DNA of 64,000 nucleotides from Thioalkalivibrio sp. K90mix. GTDB taxonomy: Bacteria > Pseudomonadota > Gammaproteobacteria > Ectothiorhodospirales > Ectothiorhodospiraceae. The stretch is from assembly GCF_000025545.1 (NCBI RefSeq), contig NC_013889.1, forward strand, positions 1,977,501-2,041,500, read 5' to 3'. Both the position numbers and the translations under genes were made by a program. The notes under the pieces are model-generated. The model searched no databases. It was given only the letters and a program-made list of their open reading frames with translations, and was not told the DNA's origin. Below, piece after piece: positions 28,483 through 37,597 of the stretch (its first letter is position 1; each line of letters begins with the position of its first letter).

Positions 28483-31271
28483 GCGAGACCAGGGGGACTA
28501 CCGGGGAGGCCACGGAACCGGCCGACAACGCGGCCGAGACTGCTCAGGAACTGGAGTCCGGTGCGCGTCACCCGGGGCGCGGCACACGCAGCCTGATCTG
28601 GCTGACTGCAGTGGCCTGGTCGCTGTTCCAGATCTGGATCGCCTCACCCCTGGGCGACTGGCTGGATTTCTTTGTCGTCTCGGATACCGAGGCGCGCTCG
28701 ATCCACCTGGCCTTTGCGGTATTCCTGGCCTACCTGCTGTTTCCGGCGATCCGCCCGGGCACGCGCCACGTGTCCTGGTCGCGCGCCATTGGCGTGACCT
28801 ACGCCCTGGGCGGGCTGATCCTGATGGCGTTCGGGATCTGGCAGTTGCTGGGTCTGGAGCGCCTGGCCGAGGTCTACGTAATCATCGGACTGACCCTGCT
28901 GGTGATCGCATTGCCGCTGCTGCGCGGCCATGACCCGATCCACCACATACCGCTGACCGACTGGATGTTCGCGGCGATCGCGGCCTTCAGCGCGCTGTAC
29001 CTGTACCTGTTTCATGCCGAACTGGCCGATCGCCCCGGGGCGCCCTCGGACGTCGATCTGATCGTCGCCGGGATCGGCCTGATCCTGCTGCTGGAGGCCA
29101 CCCGGCGGGTACTGGGTCCGGCGCTGACGATCATCGCCGCGATCTTTTTGTTCTACACCTTCGCCGGCCCGATCATGCCGGACATCATTGCCCATCGCGG
29201 CGCCAGCTATCCCCGCGCGATGGCGCAGCAGTGGCTGTCCAACGAGGGGGTGTTCGGGATCGCGCTGGGGGTCTCGACCAGCTTCGTGTTCCTGTTCGTG
29301 CTGTTCGGCGCGCTGCTGGAGCGCGCCGGGGCAGGCGACTACTTCATCCGGGTCGCGTTCTCCCTGCTCGGGCACATGCGCGGAGGCCCGGCCAAGGCGG
29401 CCGTAATGGCCTCGGGGATGACCGGGGTGGTGTCGGGTTCGTCCATCGCCAACGTCGTCACCACCGGGACCTTCACCATCCCCCTGATGAAGCGGGTCGG
29501 CTTCAGCCCGCACAAGGCCGGGGCCGTCGAGGTGGCCAGCTCCGTGAACGGACAGCTGATGCCACCCGTCATGGGGGCCGCCGCGTTCCTGATGGTCGAA
29601 TACGTCGGCATCCCCTATGTCGAGGTCCTCAAGCACGCGATCCTGCCGGCCCTGATCGCCTATATCGCGCTGATCTACATCGTGCACCTGGAGGCCTGCA
29701 AGAACGGCATGGAGGGCCTCAAGCGCGCTACCGTCACCACCTGGCGCGGCCGCCTGATCAGCTTCGGGATCACGGTCTCCAGCCTGGTCATACTGGCGGG
29801 CGCCGTCTACTGGGGGCTTGGCTGGATCAAGGACGTGGCCGGCGACGCGGCCGCCTGGATCATCGCCGCCCTGCTGTTTACCGCCTACCTGGTGCTGCTG
29901 TGGATTGCCGCTCATGAACCGGAAGCGGCGCCACTGGATACCGAGCGTCCGCTGCCGCGCGTGCTGCCCACGGTGCTGGGCGGGCTGCACTACGTGCTGC
30001 CGCTGGTGGTACTGGTCTGGGCGCTGGTCGTGGAGCGCCTGTCGCCGGGGCTTTCGGCCTTCTGGGCCGTCGCGTTCATGATCTTCATCGTGCTGACTCA
30101 GCGGCCACTGGTCGCACTGTTCCGGCGCCAGGGCCGGCTCGCACAGGCGGCCTGGGTCGGCGTATGGGAGCTGTTCCAGGGTTTCGAGACCGGCGCACGC
30201 AACATGATCGGCATCGGTGTCGCGACCGCAGCGGCCGGGATTATCGTCGGTACCGTCGCGATGACCGGGGTCGGGCTGGTGCTGACCGACCTGGTCGACA
30301 CCCTCTCTGGCGGCAACCTGCTGCTCGTGCTGTTCCTGACCGCGCTGATCAGCCTGGTGCTGGGCCTGGGACTGCCGACCACCGCGAACTACATCGTGGT
30401 CGCGACCCTGATGGCCCCGGTGATCGTGGAGCTGGGCGCCCAGAACGACATCCTGATCCCGCTGATCGCCGCGCACCTGTTCGTGTTCTACTTTGGCATC
30501 ATGGCGGACGTGACACCCCCGGTGGGGCTGGCCTCGTTCGCCGGAGCGGCCGTGGCGAAGGCGGATCCGATCCGCACCGGGATACAGGCCTTCGCCTACA
30601 GCCTGCGCACCATCGCGCTGCCATTCTTCTTCATCTTCAACAGCCAGCTGCTGCTGATCGGCGTGGACAACGTGTTCCAGTTGCTGCTCGTCTTCCTCGG
30701 CTCGCTGGCCGGCATTCTCCTGTTTACCGCGGCGACCCAGGGCTACTTCCTGACCCGGAGCCGCCGCTGGGAATCGGCGCTGCTGCTGGTCAGTGCGTTC
30801 GTGCTGCTGGCCCCGACCGTACTGATGGATCGGGTAGCAGAGCCCCATGAGCGAATACCAGCCGAACAGCTGTTCGAGGTCGTCGAGACCATCCCGGATC
30901 GCGAATCCCTGCGGGTGGAGGCCACCGGTATCGACCTGGAGGGCCGTGAGATCACCCGCACCGTGATGTTCCCGCTGGGCGACCCGGATCTGGAGCCGCG
31001 CGAACGCCTGTCCGATGCCGGCCTCGACGTCTCCTTTGACGAAGACGCGGAAAAGGCCCGCATCCAGACGGTTGCTTTTGGCAGTCCGGCCGGCCGGGTA
31101 GGCTTGGAAGGCGGCTGGACGATCACCAGCGTGCTCGTGGAGACCGACCGTCCCAGCCCCTACTGGTGGTACCTCCCGGGTCTCCTGCCGGCGCTGCTGG
31201 TGGCCTGGAACCAGCGCCGCCGCGAGCCGCCCTCCGGGCCGACCGCGGCGGCACCAGCGCTCAGCGCCTGA
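28479..31271 (+). CDS. TRAP transporter fused 4TM/12TM permease with DUF3394
   Basis: This 930-residue integral membrane protein combines the DctQ-like small (about residues 45-190) and DctM-like large (about 210-700) permease subunits. A C-terminal soluble DUF3394 region (about 740-880) and a last helix follow. The large-subunit motifs GSSIANVVTTGTFTIPLMKR and LGLGLPTTANYIV are clear. It works with the TAXI binding protein encoded just upstream (4-base overlap) as an Na+-driven importer. Fused QM proteins are the norm for TAXI systems. Confidence 0.94.
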   Translation: MSETRGTTGEATEPADNAAETAQELESGARHPGRGTRSLIWLTAVAWSLFQIWIASPLGDWLDFFVVSDTEARSIHLAFAVFLAYLLFPAIRPGTRHVSWSRAIGVTYALGGLILMAFGIWQLLGLERLAEVYVIIGLTLLVIALPLLRGHDPIHHIPLTDWMFAAIAAFSALYLYLFHAELADRPGAPSDVDLIVAGIGLILLLEATRRVLGPALTIIAAIFLFYTFAGPIMPDIIAHRGASYPRAMAQQWLSNEGVFGIALGVSTSFVFLFVLFGALLERAGAGDYFIRVAFSLLGHMRGGPAKAAVMASGMTGVVSGSSIANVVTTGTFTIPLMKRVGFSPHKAGAVEVASSVNGQLMPPVMGAAAFLMVEYVGIPYVEVLKHAILPALIAYIALIYIVHLEACKNGMEGLKRATVTTWRGRLISFGITVSSLVILAGAVYWGLGWIKDVAGDAAAWIIAALLFTAYLVLLWIAAHEPEAAPLDTERPLPRVLPTVLGGLHYVLPLVVLVWALVVERLSPGLSAFWAVAFMIFIVLTQRPLVALFRRQGRLAQAAWVGVWELFQGFETGARNMIGIGVATAAAGIIVGTVAMTGVGLVLTDLVDTLSGGNLLLVLFLTALISLVLGLGLPTTANYIVVATLMAPVIVELGAQNDILIPLIAAHLFVFYFGIMADVTPPVGLASFAGAAVAKADPIRTGIQAFAYSLRTIALPFFFIFNSQLLLIGVDNVFQLLLVFLGSLAGILLFTAATQGYFLTRSRRWESALLLVSAFVLLAPTVLMDRVAEPHERIPAEQLFEVVETIPDRESLRVEATGIDLEGREITRTVMFPLGDPDLEPRERLSDAGLDVSFDEDAEKARIQTVAFGSPAGRVGLEGGWTITSVLVETDRPSPYWWYLPGLLPALLVAWNQRRREPPSGPTAAAPALSA

Positions 31272-31298
31272 CGATCCACGCGACAGGAGAACGGTACT

Positions 31299-31703
31299 AT
31301 GGAACAACCCAAATACGGCTTTAACGTGATTCTGAGCGTCCCGATGGATACGGCTATCGAGCGCACGACGGCGGCCCTCGGCGAGGAGGGCTTCGGCATC
31401 CTCAGCGAGATCGATGTAGCCGCCGCCTTCAAGAAGAAGCTGGATCTCGATCATCGTCCCTACCGCATCCTCGGCGCGTGCAACCCGCATCTCGCGCGTC
31501 ATGCCATTGAGGCCGATCCCAACATCGGGCTGCTGTTGCCCTGCAACGTCCTGGTGCAGGACAACCAGGACGGGACCTGCACCGTCGGTTTCATGGACCC
31601 GGTCGCGGTGATGGCCCTGGTGGACAAACCGGGCGTCGAGGCCCTTGCCAGCGATGTCCGGGAACGCCTCGAACGGGTCCGCCAGGCACTGGAAGCCGGC
31701 TGA
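31299..31703 (+). CDS. DUF302 protein
   Basis: This 134-residue protein has a DUF302 fold: FNVILSVPMDTAIERTTAAL near the N-terminus, a middle LGACNPHLARHAIEADPNIGLLLPCN, then a helical C-terminus. DUF302 proteins are small, soluble or periplasmic, and of uncertain role. AGGAGA precedes the ATG. It sits between the TRAP genes and glcE, 12 bp from the latter, so co-transcription with glcEF is likely. Confidence 0.88.
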   Translation: MEQPKYGFNVILSVPMDTAIERTTAALGEEGFGILSEIDVAAAFKKKLDLDHRPYRILGACNPHLARHAIEADPNIGLLLPCNVLVQDNQDGTCTVGFMDPVAVMALVDKPGVEALASDVRERLERVRQALEAG

Positions 31704-31715
31704 GCCTGCCGCCCG

Positions 31716-32828
31716 GTGAGAGACACCAAAGACCATGCCGCGCCGCTCGCGGAGGCGATCCGCGAGGCCAGCGTGGCAGGGAACCGAATCGCCCTGCGCG
31801 GCGGTCGCCAGCATGGTGATCAGAGCTTCCCCGACGGCATCCCCACCGGCGTACTCCAGCTGGAGAGCCACGAACATCGGGGGATCGTGACCCTGGAGCC
31901 GAGCGAACTGGTCGTCACCGTGCGCAGCGGCACCCCCGTGGTCACCCTGGACCAGGCCCTGGACGAGGTCGGCATGATGCTCCCCTTCGAACCCGCGCTG
32001 GGCGCCCCCGAAGCCACCGTCGGTGGCATGGTCGCACTGGGCATGTCGGGACCGCGCCGCCCGTGGGCCGCCGCACTGCGCGATGCCGTGCTCGGCACCC
32101 GGGTCGTGAACGGACGCGGCGACATCCTGCAGTTCGGCGGCCAGGTCATGAAAAACGTCGCAGGCTTCGATGTCTCGCGCCTGATGTGTGGCAGCCTGGG
32201 CGGTCTCGGGCTGATCCTGGAGACCAGCTTCAAATTGTTGCCGCGACCGGCCTGCGAGCGCTACCTGCAGCGCGAGGATGATACTGAATCGTTCATCGCG
32301 CGCTGCAGCGCCTGGGGCCGCACCGGGTGGCCATTCTCGGGCATCGCCTGGCACGACGGCGTCACCCATATCCGTCTTGGCGGCGGCGAGGAAGCGGTGG
32401 ACGAGGCCATCCAGCGTATCGACGCCGAACCGGGCGACCCGGCCCGGGGCTTCTGGAGCGCACTGAGGGACCGCAGCCTGCCCCTGTTCACGGACGAACT
32501 GGCCGCCGGGGCCCGGCTGTGGCGGATCAGCCTGCCACCGGCGACGGAACCGCTCGCGCTGTCCGGCGAGTGGCTGCTGAACTGGGGCGGCGCGGAGCGC
32601 TGGCTGCGCACGACGGAACATCCCGAGACCGTGCGCCGCGCCGTAACCGACGCCGGCGGGCACGCCCGCCTGTGGCTCGGCGACGCCCCGGGCGTGTCCC
32701 GCCTGCACCCGCGCGGGGAGGCGCTGGAGGCCCTGGAAGGCCGCCTGCGCGAGGCCCTGGACCCGGACGGCGTCTTCTTCGCCCCCCTGCTGCCGAACCC
32801 CCGTTCCCGCCGGCCGCGCACGACCTAA
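31716..32828 (+). CDS. glcE: Glycolate oxidase FAD-binding subunit
   Basis: This 370-residue protein has an FAD-binding-4 domain (LEPSELVVTVRSGTPVVTLD, then GAPEATVGGMVALGMSG and GGQVMKNVAGFDVSRL). It starts at GTG 31716 with a weak ribosome site. GlcE pairs with GlcD and GlcF to oxidise glycolate to glyoxylate. No glcD lies next to it; the catalytic D subunit must be encoded elsewhere. glcF starts 3 bp after its stop. Confidence 0.92.
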   Translation: MRDTKDHAAPLAEAIREASVAGNRIALRGGRQHGDQSFPDGIPTGVLQLESHEHRGIVTLEPSELVVTVRSGTPVVTLDQALDEVGMMLPFEPALGAPEATVGGMVALGMSGPRRPWAAALRDAVLGTRVVNGRGDILQFGGQVMKNVAGFDVSRLMCGSLGGLGLILETSFKLLPRPACERYLQREDDTESFIARCSAWGRTGWPFSGIAWHDGVTHIRLGGGEEAVDEAIQRIDAEPGDPARGFWSALRDRSLPLFTDELAAGARLWRISLPPATEPLALSGEWLLNWGGAERWLRTTEHPETVRRAVTDAGGHARLWLGDAPGVSRLHPRGEALEALEGRLREALDPDGVFFAPLLPNPRSRRPRTT

Positions 32829-32831
32829 GCC

Positions 32832-34097
32832 ATGGAGACCCGGCTGCACGAACGCTTCGCGAACGATCCGGCCGCGCGCATTGCGGAGGATGCGCTGCGC
32901 GCCTGCGTGCACTGCGGCTTCTGCAACGCGACCTGCCCGACCTACCAGGAGCTGGGCGACGAGGTCGACGGCCCGCGCGGGCGCATCTACCAGATCAAGG
33001 AAATCCTCGAATCCGGCGAGGCCAACCCCACCGCGCGCACCCACCTGGACCGCTGCCTGACCTGCCTCAACTGCATGACCACCTGCCCCTCGGGCGTGGA
33101 CTACAACCACCTGGTCGCCTATGGCCGGGAGGTGATCGAGCAGGACCTCGATCGCAACTGGCGCGAGCGGACCCTGCGCGGCCTGCTGGCCCGCACCCTG
33201 CCCGCGCGCTGGCCGTTCCGCCTGGCCCTGGGGCTGGGGCGCATGGTGCGCCCCGTCCTGCCCGCGACCCTGCGCCGCCGGGTACCCGCGCGGCAGGAAG
33301 CCCACGAAGCGACACAACCGATCCCTTCGCCAATCCTGGAAGGCTTTCCCCACGGGCGTGTCCTGCTGCTAAGCGGTTGCGTCCATGATGCAATCGACGC
33401 GCGCACCAACGCCGCACTGAAGAACCTCCTGGGGCGCCTCGGCGTCGAGGTCGTGGAAGCCGGCGAGGCTCGGTGCTGCGGGGCCGTCGAGCACCACCTG
33501 GCTTTCGAGGAACGCGCCCGGCAACGGGTGCGCGCCAACCTCGACGCCTGGCAACCCGCGCTCGACCAGGGCGTGGACGCGGTGGTCAGCACCGCCAGCG
33601 GCTGCGGCGTGATGCTGCGCGACTACGGCCACCTGCTGGCTGGCGATTCGGACTACGCGGAACGCGCACGCGGCGTCTCCGAGCGCGTACGCGACCCGGT
33701 GGAATTGTTCAGCCCGGACGCTATCCAGAAGCTGGGCATTCGCGCCCCGCAGGGCCACGACCCGATCGCCTGGCACGCCCCCTGCACCCTGCAGCATGGC
33801 CAGCGCCTGGCCGGGCGCGTAGAACCGCTTCTGCAGGCGGCAGGCTTCGAACTGGCACCCACAGCCGAGCCTCACCTATGCTGCGGCTCGGCAGGGACCT
33901 ACTCGATCACCCAGCCAGCGATGGCCGCCCGTCTGCGTACCCGCAAGCTGGACAATCTGGAGGCCGCCGCACCCGCGCGTATCATAACGGCCAACGTCGG
34001 TTGCCAGACGCATCTCCAGTCCGGGACCGAGACGCCGGTCGAGCACTGGCTGACGCTGCTCGAGCGCCATTGTCCGGCAACTCCCGCCGGTGCGTAG
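32832..34097 (+). CDS. glcF: Glycolate oxidase iron-sulfur subunit
   Basis: This 421-residue protein has two 4Fe-4S motifs (CVHCGFCNATCPTY and CLTCLNCMTTCPSG) and two CCG-type domains (EARCCGAVEHHL and HLCCGSAGTYS). It passes electrons from the flavin subunits to the membrane quinone pool. It follows glcE with 3 bp between them. Family length and all expected cysteines are present. Confidence 0.95.
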   Translation: METRLHERFANDPAARIAEDALRACVHCGFCNATCPTYQELGDEVDGPRGRIYQIKEILESGEANPTARTHLDRCLTCLNCMTTCPSGVDYNHLVAYGREVIEQDLDRNWRERTLRGLLARTLPARWPFRLALGLGRMVRPVLPATLRRRVPARQEAHEATQPIPSPILEGFPHGRVLLLSGCVHDAIDARTNAALKNLLGRLGVEVVEAGEARCCGAVEHHLAFEERARQRVRANLDAWQPALDQGVDAVVSTASGCGVMLRDYGHLLAGDSDYAERARGVSERVRDPVELFSPDAIQKLGIRAPQGHDPIAWHAPCTLQHGQRLAGRVEPLLQAAGFELAPTAEPHLCCGSAGTYSITQPAMAARLRTRKLDNLEAAAPARIITANVGCQTHLQSGTETPVEHWLTLLERHCPATPAGA

Positions 34098-34103
34098 GGG
34101 CGC

Positions 34104-34132
34104 TTGCCCACACCCGTACGGCACACTAGATT
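34104..34132 (+). promoter_or_regulatory. Possible sigma-70 promoter of the aminotransferase gene
   Basis: TTGCCC (34104-34109) and TAGATT (34127-34132) are 17 bases apart, each matching 4 of 6 consensus positions, and lie 30 bases before the start codon at 34162. Confidence 0.45.
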
Positions 34133-34161
34133 CCCCCTTTTCCAATCCGGTAGACGCATCC

Positions 34162-35343
34162 ATGCAGGCAAAATCCTTTCTCCCCCCGCAGCGCACCCTG
34201 ATGGGCCCCGGCCCCTCCGACGTGAACCCGCGCGTGCTGAGCGCGATGAGCCGCCCGATCATCGGCCATCTGGACCCGGTGTTCGTCGGCATGATGGAGG
34301 AGATGAAAGGTCTGCTGCAGTACGCATTCCAGACCGAAAATGCCCTGACCCTGCCGGTCTCCGCGCCCGGATCCGCCGGCATGGAGACCTGCTTCGCCAA
34401 CCTGGTGGAACCGGGCGACAAGGCGATCGTCTGCATCAACGGCGTGTTCGGCACGCGCATGAAAGAGAACGTCGAGCGCTGCGGCGGCACCGCGGTGGTG
34501 GTCGAGGATGACTGGGGTGCCCCGGTCTCCCCGGGCAAGGTCGAAGACGCGCTGAAGGGCAACCCGGACGCGAAGATCCTGGCCTTCGTGCATGCCGAGA
34601 CCTCCACCGGCGCCTGCTCGGATGTCGAGACCCTGTGCCGTCTGGCGCGCGAGCACGACTGCCTGACCATCGTGGACGCGGTCACCAGCCTGGGCGGCAG
34701 CCCGCTGAAGGTCGACGACTGGGGCGTGGACGCCATCTATTCCGGCAGCCAGAAGTGCCTGTCCTGCACCCCGGGCCTTTCGCCGGTCAGCTTCAGCCAG
34801 CGCGCGGTCGAGCGCATCCAGGCGCGCAGCCACAAGGTGCAGAGCTGGTTCCTCGACCTGAACCTGGTGATGGGCTACTGGGGTGGCGGCGGCAAGCGCG
34901 CCTACCATCACACCGCGCCAATCAACGCCCTGTACGCCCTGCACGAGTCGCTGGTGATCCTGGCCGAAGAGGGCCTGGAGAACAGCTGGAACCGTCACGC
35001 CCGCCACCACGCCGCCCTGCGCGCGGGCCTCGAGGCGATGGGCCTGACCTTCCTGGTCGACGAGGCCCACCGACTGCCGCAACTCAACGCCGTGCATGTC
35101 CCCGCAGGCGTGGACGAGGCCGCCGTGCGTGCGGAACTGCTGGAGCGCTACAACCTCGAGATCGGCGCCGGGCTCGGCCCCTATGCCGGCAAGGTCTGGC
35201 GCATCGGCCTGATGGGTCATGGCGCCAACGAACGCAACGTCTCGCTGTGCCTGTCCGCGCTGGAGGCCGTGCTGGCCGACATGGGCGCGGTCAAGCCGGG
35301 ACAGGCCCTCGCTGCTGCCCGCGCCCGCTACAAGCAATCGTAG
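34162..35343 (+). CDS. Alanine/serine--glyoxylate-type aminotransferase
   Basis: This 393-residue class-V PLP aminotransferase has GPGPSDVNPRVL at the start, GSGMETC-like PGSAGMETCFANL, and the PLP lysine K198 in YSGSQKCLSC. The family makes glycine from glyoxylate with alanine or serine as donor. Position directly after glcEF, whose product is glyoxylate, supports glycine formation. Whether the donor is alanine or serine cannot be read. The ribosome site is weak, and a possible promoter precedes it. Confidence 0.9.
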   Translation: MQAKSFLPPQRTLMGPGPSDVNPRVLSAMSRPIIGHLDPVFVGMMEEMKGLLQYAFQTENALTLPVSAPGSAGMETCFANLVEPGDKAIVCINGVFGTRMKENVERCGGTAVVVEDDWGAPVSPGKVEDALKGNPDAKILAFVHAETSTGACSDVETLCRLAREHDCLTIVDAVTSLGGSPLKVDDWGVDAIYSGSQKCLSCTPGLSPVSFSQRAVERIQARSHKVQSWFLDLNLVMGYWGGGGKRAYHHTAPINALYALHESLVILAEEGLENSWNRHARHHAALRAGLEAMGLTFLVDEAHRLPQLNAVHVPAGVDEAAVRAELLERYNLEIGAGLGPYAGKVWRIGLMGHGANERNVSLCLSALEAVLADMGAVKPGQALAAARARYKQS

Positions 35344-35405
35344 CGCCGAACGGCCTGACTCGATGACGAATCCGAGCCGATAACGAAACCTGCGGGAGAC
35401 ACAAC

Positions 35406-35735
35406 ATGACGCTTTCCGAACTGCTGCAGTACCTGGACGAGAACATGGACGGGGTCTTCCTGGACGGCGACCCCGCCGCCACGCTGGACAAGGCACGCGA
35501 AGGCTCGCACCGCAACCCGATCGCCGCCGAGGTGCTGGTGGCGTTGATGGACGGTGCCGGCGCCGACCGCCCGGACACCACCCTGGAGCGCGCCGAGGCG
35601 GTCAAGGCCATCGGCCCAGTAAGGCTGAAATACATGGCCGACGATGCCCCGGTCGAGGGCTTCCGCCTGGTGGAGAAGACCATCGTCACCATCGACGCCG
35701 CCTACAACGACGAGGCCCTCTCCTCGCGCGGCTGA
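35406..35735 (+). CDS. Protein of unknown function (109 aa)
   Basis: GGGAGA lies 6 bp before the ATG. The protein is acidic and soluble, with MTLSELLQYLDENMDGVFLD at the start and GFRLVEKTIVTIDAAYNDEA near the end. No family is recognised. It follows the aminotransferase by 62 bp on the same strand and could share its transcript. Confidence 0.7.
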   Translation: MTLSELLQYLDENMDGVFLDGDPAATLDKAREGSHRNPIAAEVLVALMDGAGADRPDTTLERAEAVKAIGPVRLKYMADDAPVEGFRLVEKTIVTIDAAYNDEALSSRG

Positions 35736-35824
35736 CCCCCTCGCCCACCGCGCCACACCCCGAGGACCGCGCAGTGGCTATCCGGGGTGCTGGCGACAGC
35801 CTACTCACAAGGGGCGGGGTCAAC

Positions 35825-36355
35825 TCAAACCAGACCGGCCAGTGCCAGCACCGCTCCGGCCATGCTGGCCCCGATTAGCGCCCCCATTGCGACATCGCTG
35901 GGATAGTGCAGCGCCAGCACCAGGCGCGAGGCGGCAACCAGGGCGGCGAACGGCACCACCAGCCAGGCCCAGACGGGGAACCATGCTACCAGCACGACCG
36001 TGAATCCCACCGCATGCATGGTGTGGCCGGAGGGGAAGCTGAACTCGTCCAGTGGATCCACCGTGCGGGTGAACGGACGGCCGCGGTTGCACGGTCGCGG
36101 TCGGCTCGTACGGCGCTTCAGCCACTTGTACAGCGGTAATGACGCCAGCCCCACCACGGCCATCTGCAGGCTGACCCAGGCGGCCTCGGGACCGTGGAGC
36201 AGCGGTAGCAGGAGCATCAGCCCGTACCAGACGACCCCGTCTCCCAGCCGGCTGATCAGTCCGAAGAAGCGGCTGACCGCCCACTGACGATTGACCTGAT
36301 TGCACAGCTGGCAGATCGCCAGCTCCGCCTCATCCATGCGCCGAGGCATGCGCAT
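35825..36355 (-). CDS. PAP2-family membrane phosphatase
   Basis: This 176-residue protein has several membrane helices and the three phosphatase motifs KRRTSRPRP, FPSGHTMH and SRLVLALHYPSD. Such enzymes dephosphorylate lipid phosphates (phosphatidate, undecaprenyl pyrophosphate). The ATG at 36355 has GGAGG 6 bp upstream and overlaps the end of the glycosyltransferase gene by 26 bp, so it belongs to the leftward lipid operon. Confidence 0.92.
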   Translation of the reverse strand: MRMPRRMDEAELAICQLCNQVNRQWAVSRFFGLISRLGDGVVWYGLMLLLPLLHGPEAAWVSLQMAVVGLASLPLYKWLKRRTSRPRPCNRGRPFTRTVDPLDEFSFPSGHTMHAVGFTVVLVAWFPVWAWLVVPFAALVAASRLVLALHYPSDVAMGALIGASMAGAVLALAGLV

Positions 36356-37595
36356 CACGGGCCTCCGTCTGCACCAGTTGCACCAGGACCGACTCGAAGC
36401 CGCCGATCACCTCGGACCAGTCCAGCGTGGACGCATGTTCCCGCGCTCGCGCGCCGAGCAGCGGCCACTGCTCGGGATGGTCGGCGAGCTCGCGTGCCGC
36501 GCGCACGAAGGCCTGCTCGTCGACCCGGCGGGCGCCGGTCAGCGAAACGCGGACACCCGAGACGCCATCGACCAGGTGCTCGTGGGCGGCGGCCGTATCG
36601 AACGCGAGCACCGGCAGACCGCTGGCCATGGCCTCGATCACCACGTTGCCGAAGGTCTCGGAGGTCGACGGGAACAGGAACAGGTCTGCGCTGGCGTAGT
36701 GCTGCGCCAGGGCCTGCCCGGTCTGCTGCCCGGCGAAAATGACATCCGGATGCGCACGCGCCAGGCGCTCCCGCTGGGGGCCGTCCCCCACCAGCACAAG
36801 CCGCGCATCGGGACGGGCTGCCTGGATGGCGCGGAAGGCGGCGATCACCAGATCCAGGTTTTTCTCCGCGGCCAGGCGTCCGACATGGATCACGACGGGC
36901 ACCGGGCCACTCGCACCCCACTGCCCCCGCAGCGTCCGGGAACGGCGCGCGGGAGTGAAACGCCGGGTATCCACCCCTCGCGCCAGCACCCCCACCCGCA
37001 GGAACCCCTGTTCCCGAAGCTCCTCGGCCAGCGCGCGGGTGGGTACCAGGGTGGCGCCGCAACGGTTGTGAAACCGCCGCAACAGACGCCGCACCGGGAG
37101 GGTCAGCAGTCCCAGCCCGTAGTGGCGGGCATAGCCATCGAAGCGCGTGTGAAAACCCGAGGCCACCGGGATGCCGAGCTGCCTGGCCACCGCCAGCGCG
37201 GCATGCCCGAGGGGTCCTTCGGTGGCGATGTACGCGACATCCGGGGGTGAGTGCCGCCACAGGCGGCGCAACCGGCGCGTGGAGGGCAAACCCATCCGCA
37301 GCCCCCGGTAGCCGGGGATCGCGATACCGGGGAGCGTGACATCCTCGGGGCTCATTGCATGCCGGGGCCCCGCGACGGGCCGATCCAGCACCTGCCGCGG
37401 GCGAATCACCTGTACTCGGTGGCCGCGTTGCCGCAGCCCCTCGGTCAGCCGCTCGAGGGTATGCGCCACACCATTGACCTCGGGTGGCCAGGTCTCGGTC
37501 ACGAGGGCCACGTTCACACGGCCCGCGCTCAAACGCTCCGAATTCGGGCCACGCGATGCAAGAACTAACGGGGCGGGCATCGTCGCGGCCTCCAT
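36330..37595 (-). CDS. GT4-type glycosyltransferase
   Basis: This 421-residue GT-B glycosyltransferase has an N-terminal VNVALVTETWPPEVNGVAHT that is typical of family 4 lipid or mannosyl transferases. The C-terminal donor site is SETFGNVVIEAMASGLPVLA. An upstream 25-residue tail precedes the conserved start, so the true start may be a later codon. It lies between PAP2 and the acyltransferase genes, suggesting it glycosylates a membrane lipid. Donor and acceptor are unknown. Confidence 0.88.
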   Translation of the reverse strand: MEAATMPAPLVLASRGPNSERLSAGRVNVALVTETWPPEVNGVAHTLERLTEGLRQRGHRVQVIRPRQVLDRPVAGPRHAMSPEDVTLPGIAIPGYRGLRMGLPSTRRLRRLWRHSPPDVAYIATEGPLGHAALAVARQLGIPVASGFHTRFDGYARHYGLGLLTLPVRRLLRRFHNRCGATLVPTRALAEELREQGFLRVGVLARGVDTRRFTPARRSRTLRGQWGASGPVPVVIHVGRLAAEKNLDLVIAAFRAIQAARPDARLVLVGDGPQRERLARAHPDVIFAGQQTGQALAQHYASADLFLFPSTSETFGNVVIEAMASGLPVLAFDTAAAHEHLVDGVSGVRVSLTGARRVDEQAFVRAARELADHPEQWPLLGARAREHASTLDWSEVIGGFESVLVQLVQTEARDAHASAHG

Positions 37596-37597
37596 GG

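Noticed and set aside
28644-33353. Very long open frame (1569 codons) on the minus strand
   Set aside because: It lies opposite the TRAP permease and glcE genes, which have clear families. Its translation is low-complexity, rich in His, Gln and Arg, as expected from the antisense of GC-rich genes.
31716-34097. Complete glcDEF operon
   Set aside because: No glcD is present; upstream are DUF302 and TRAP genes.
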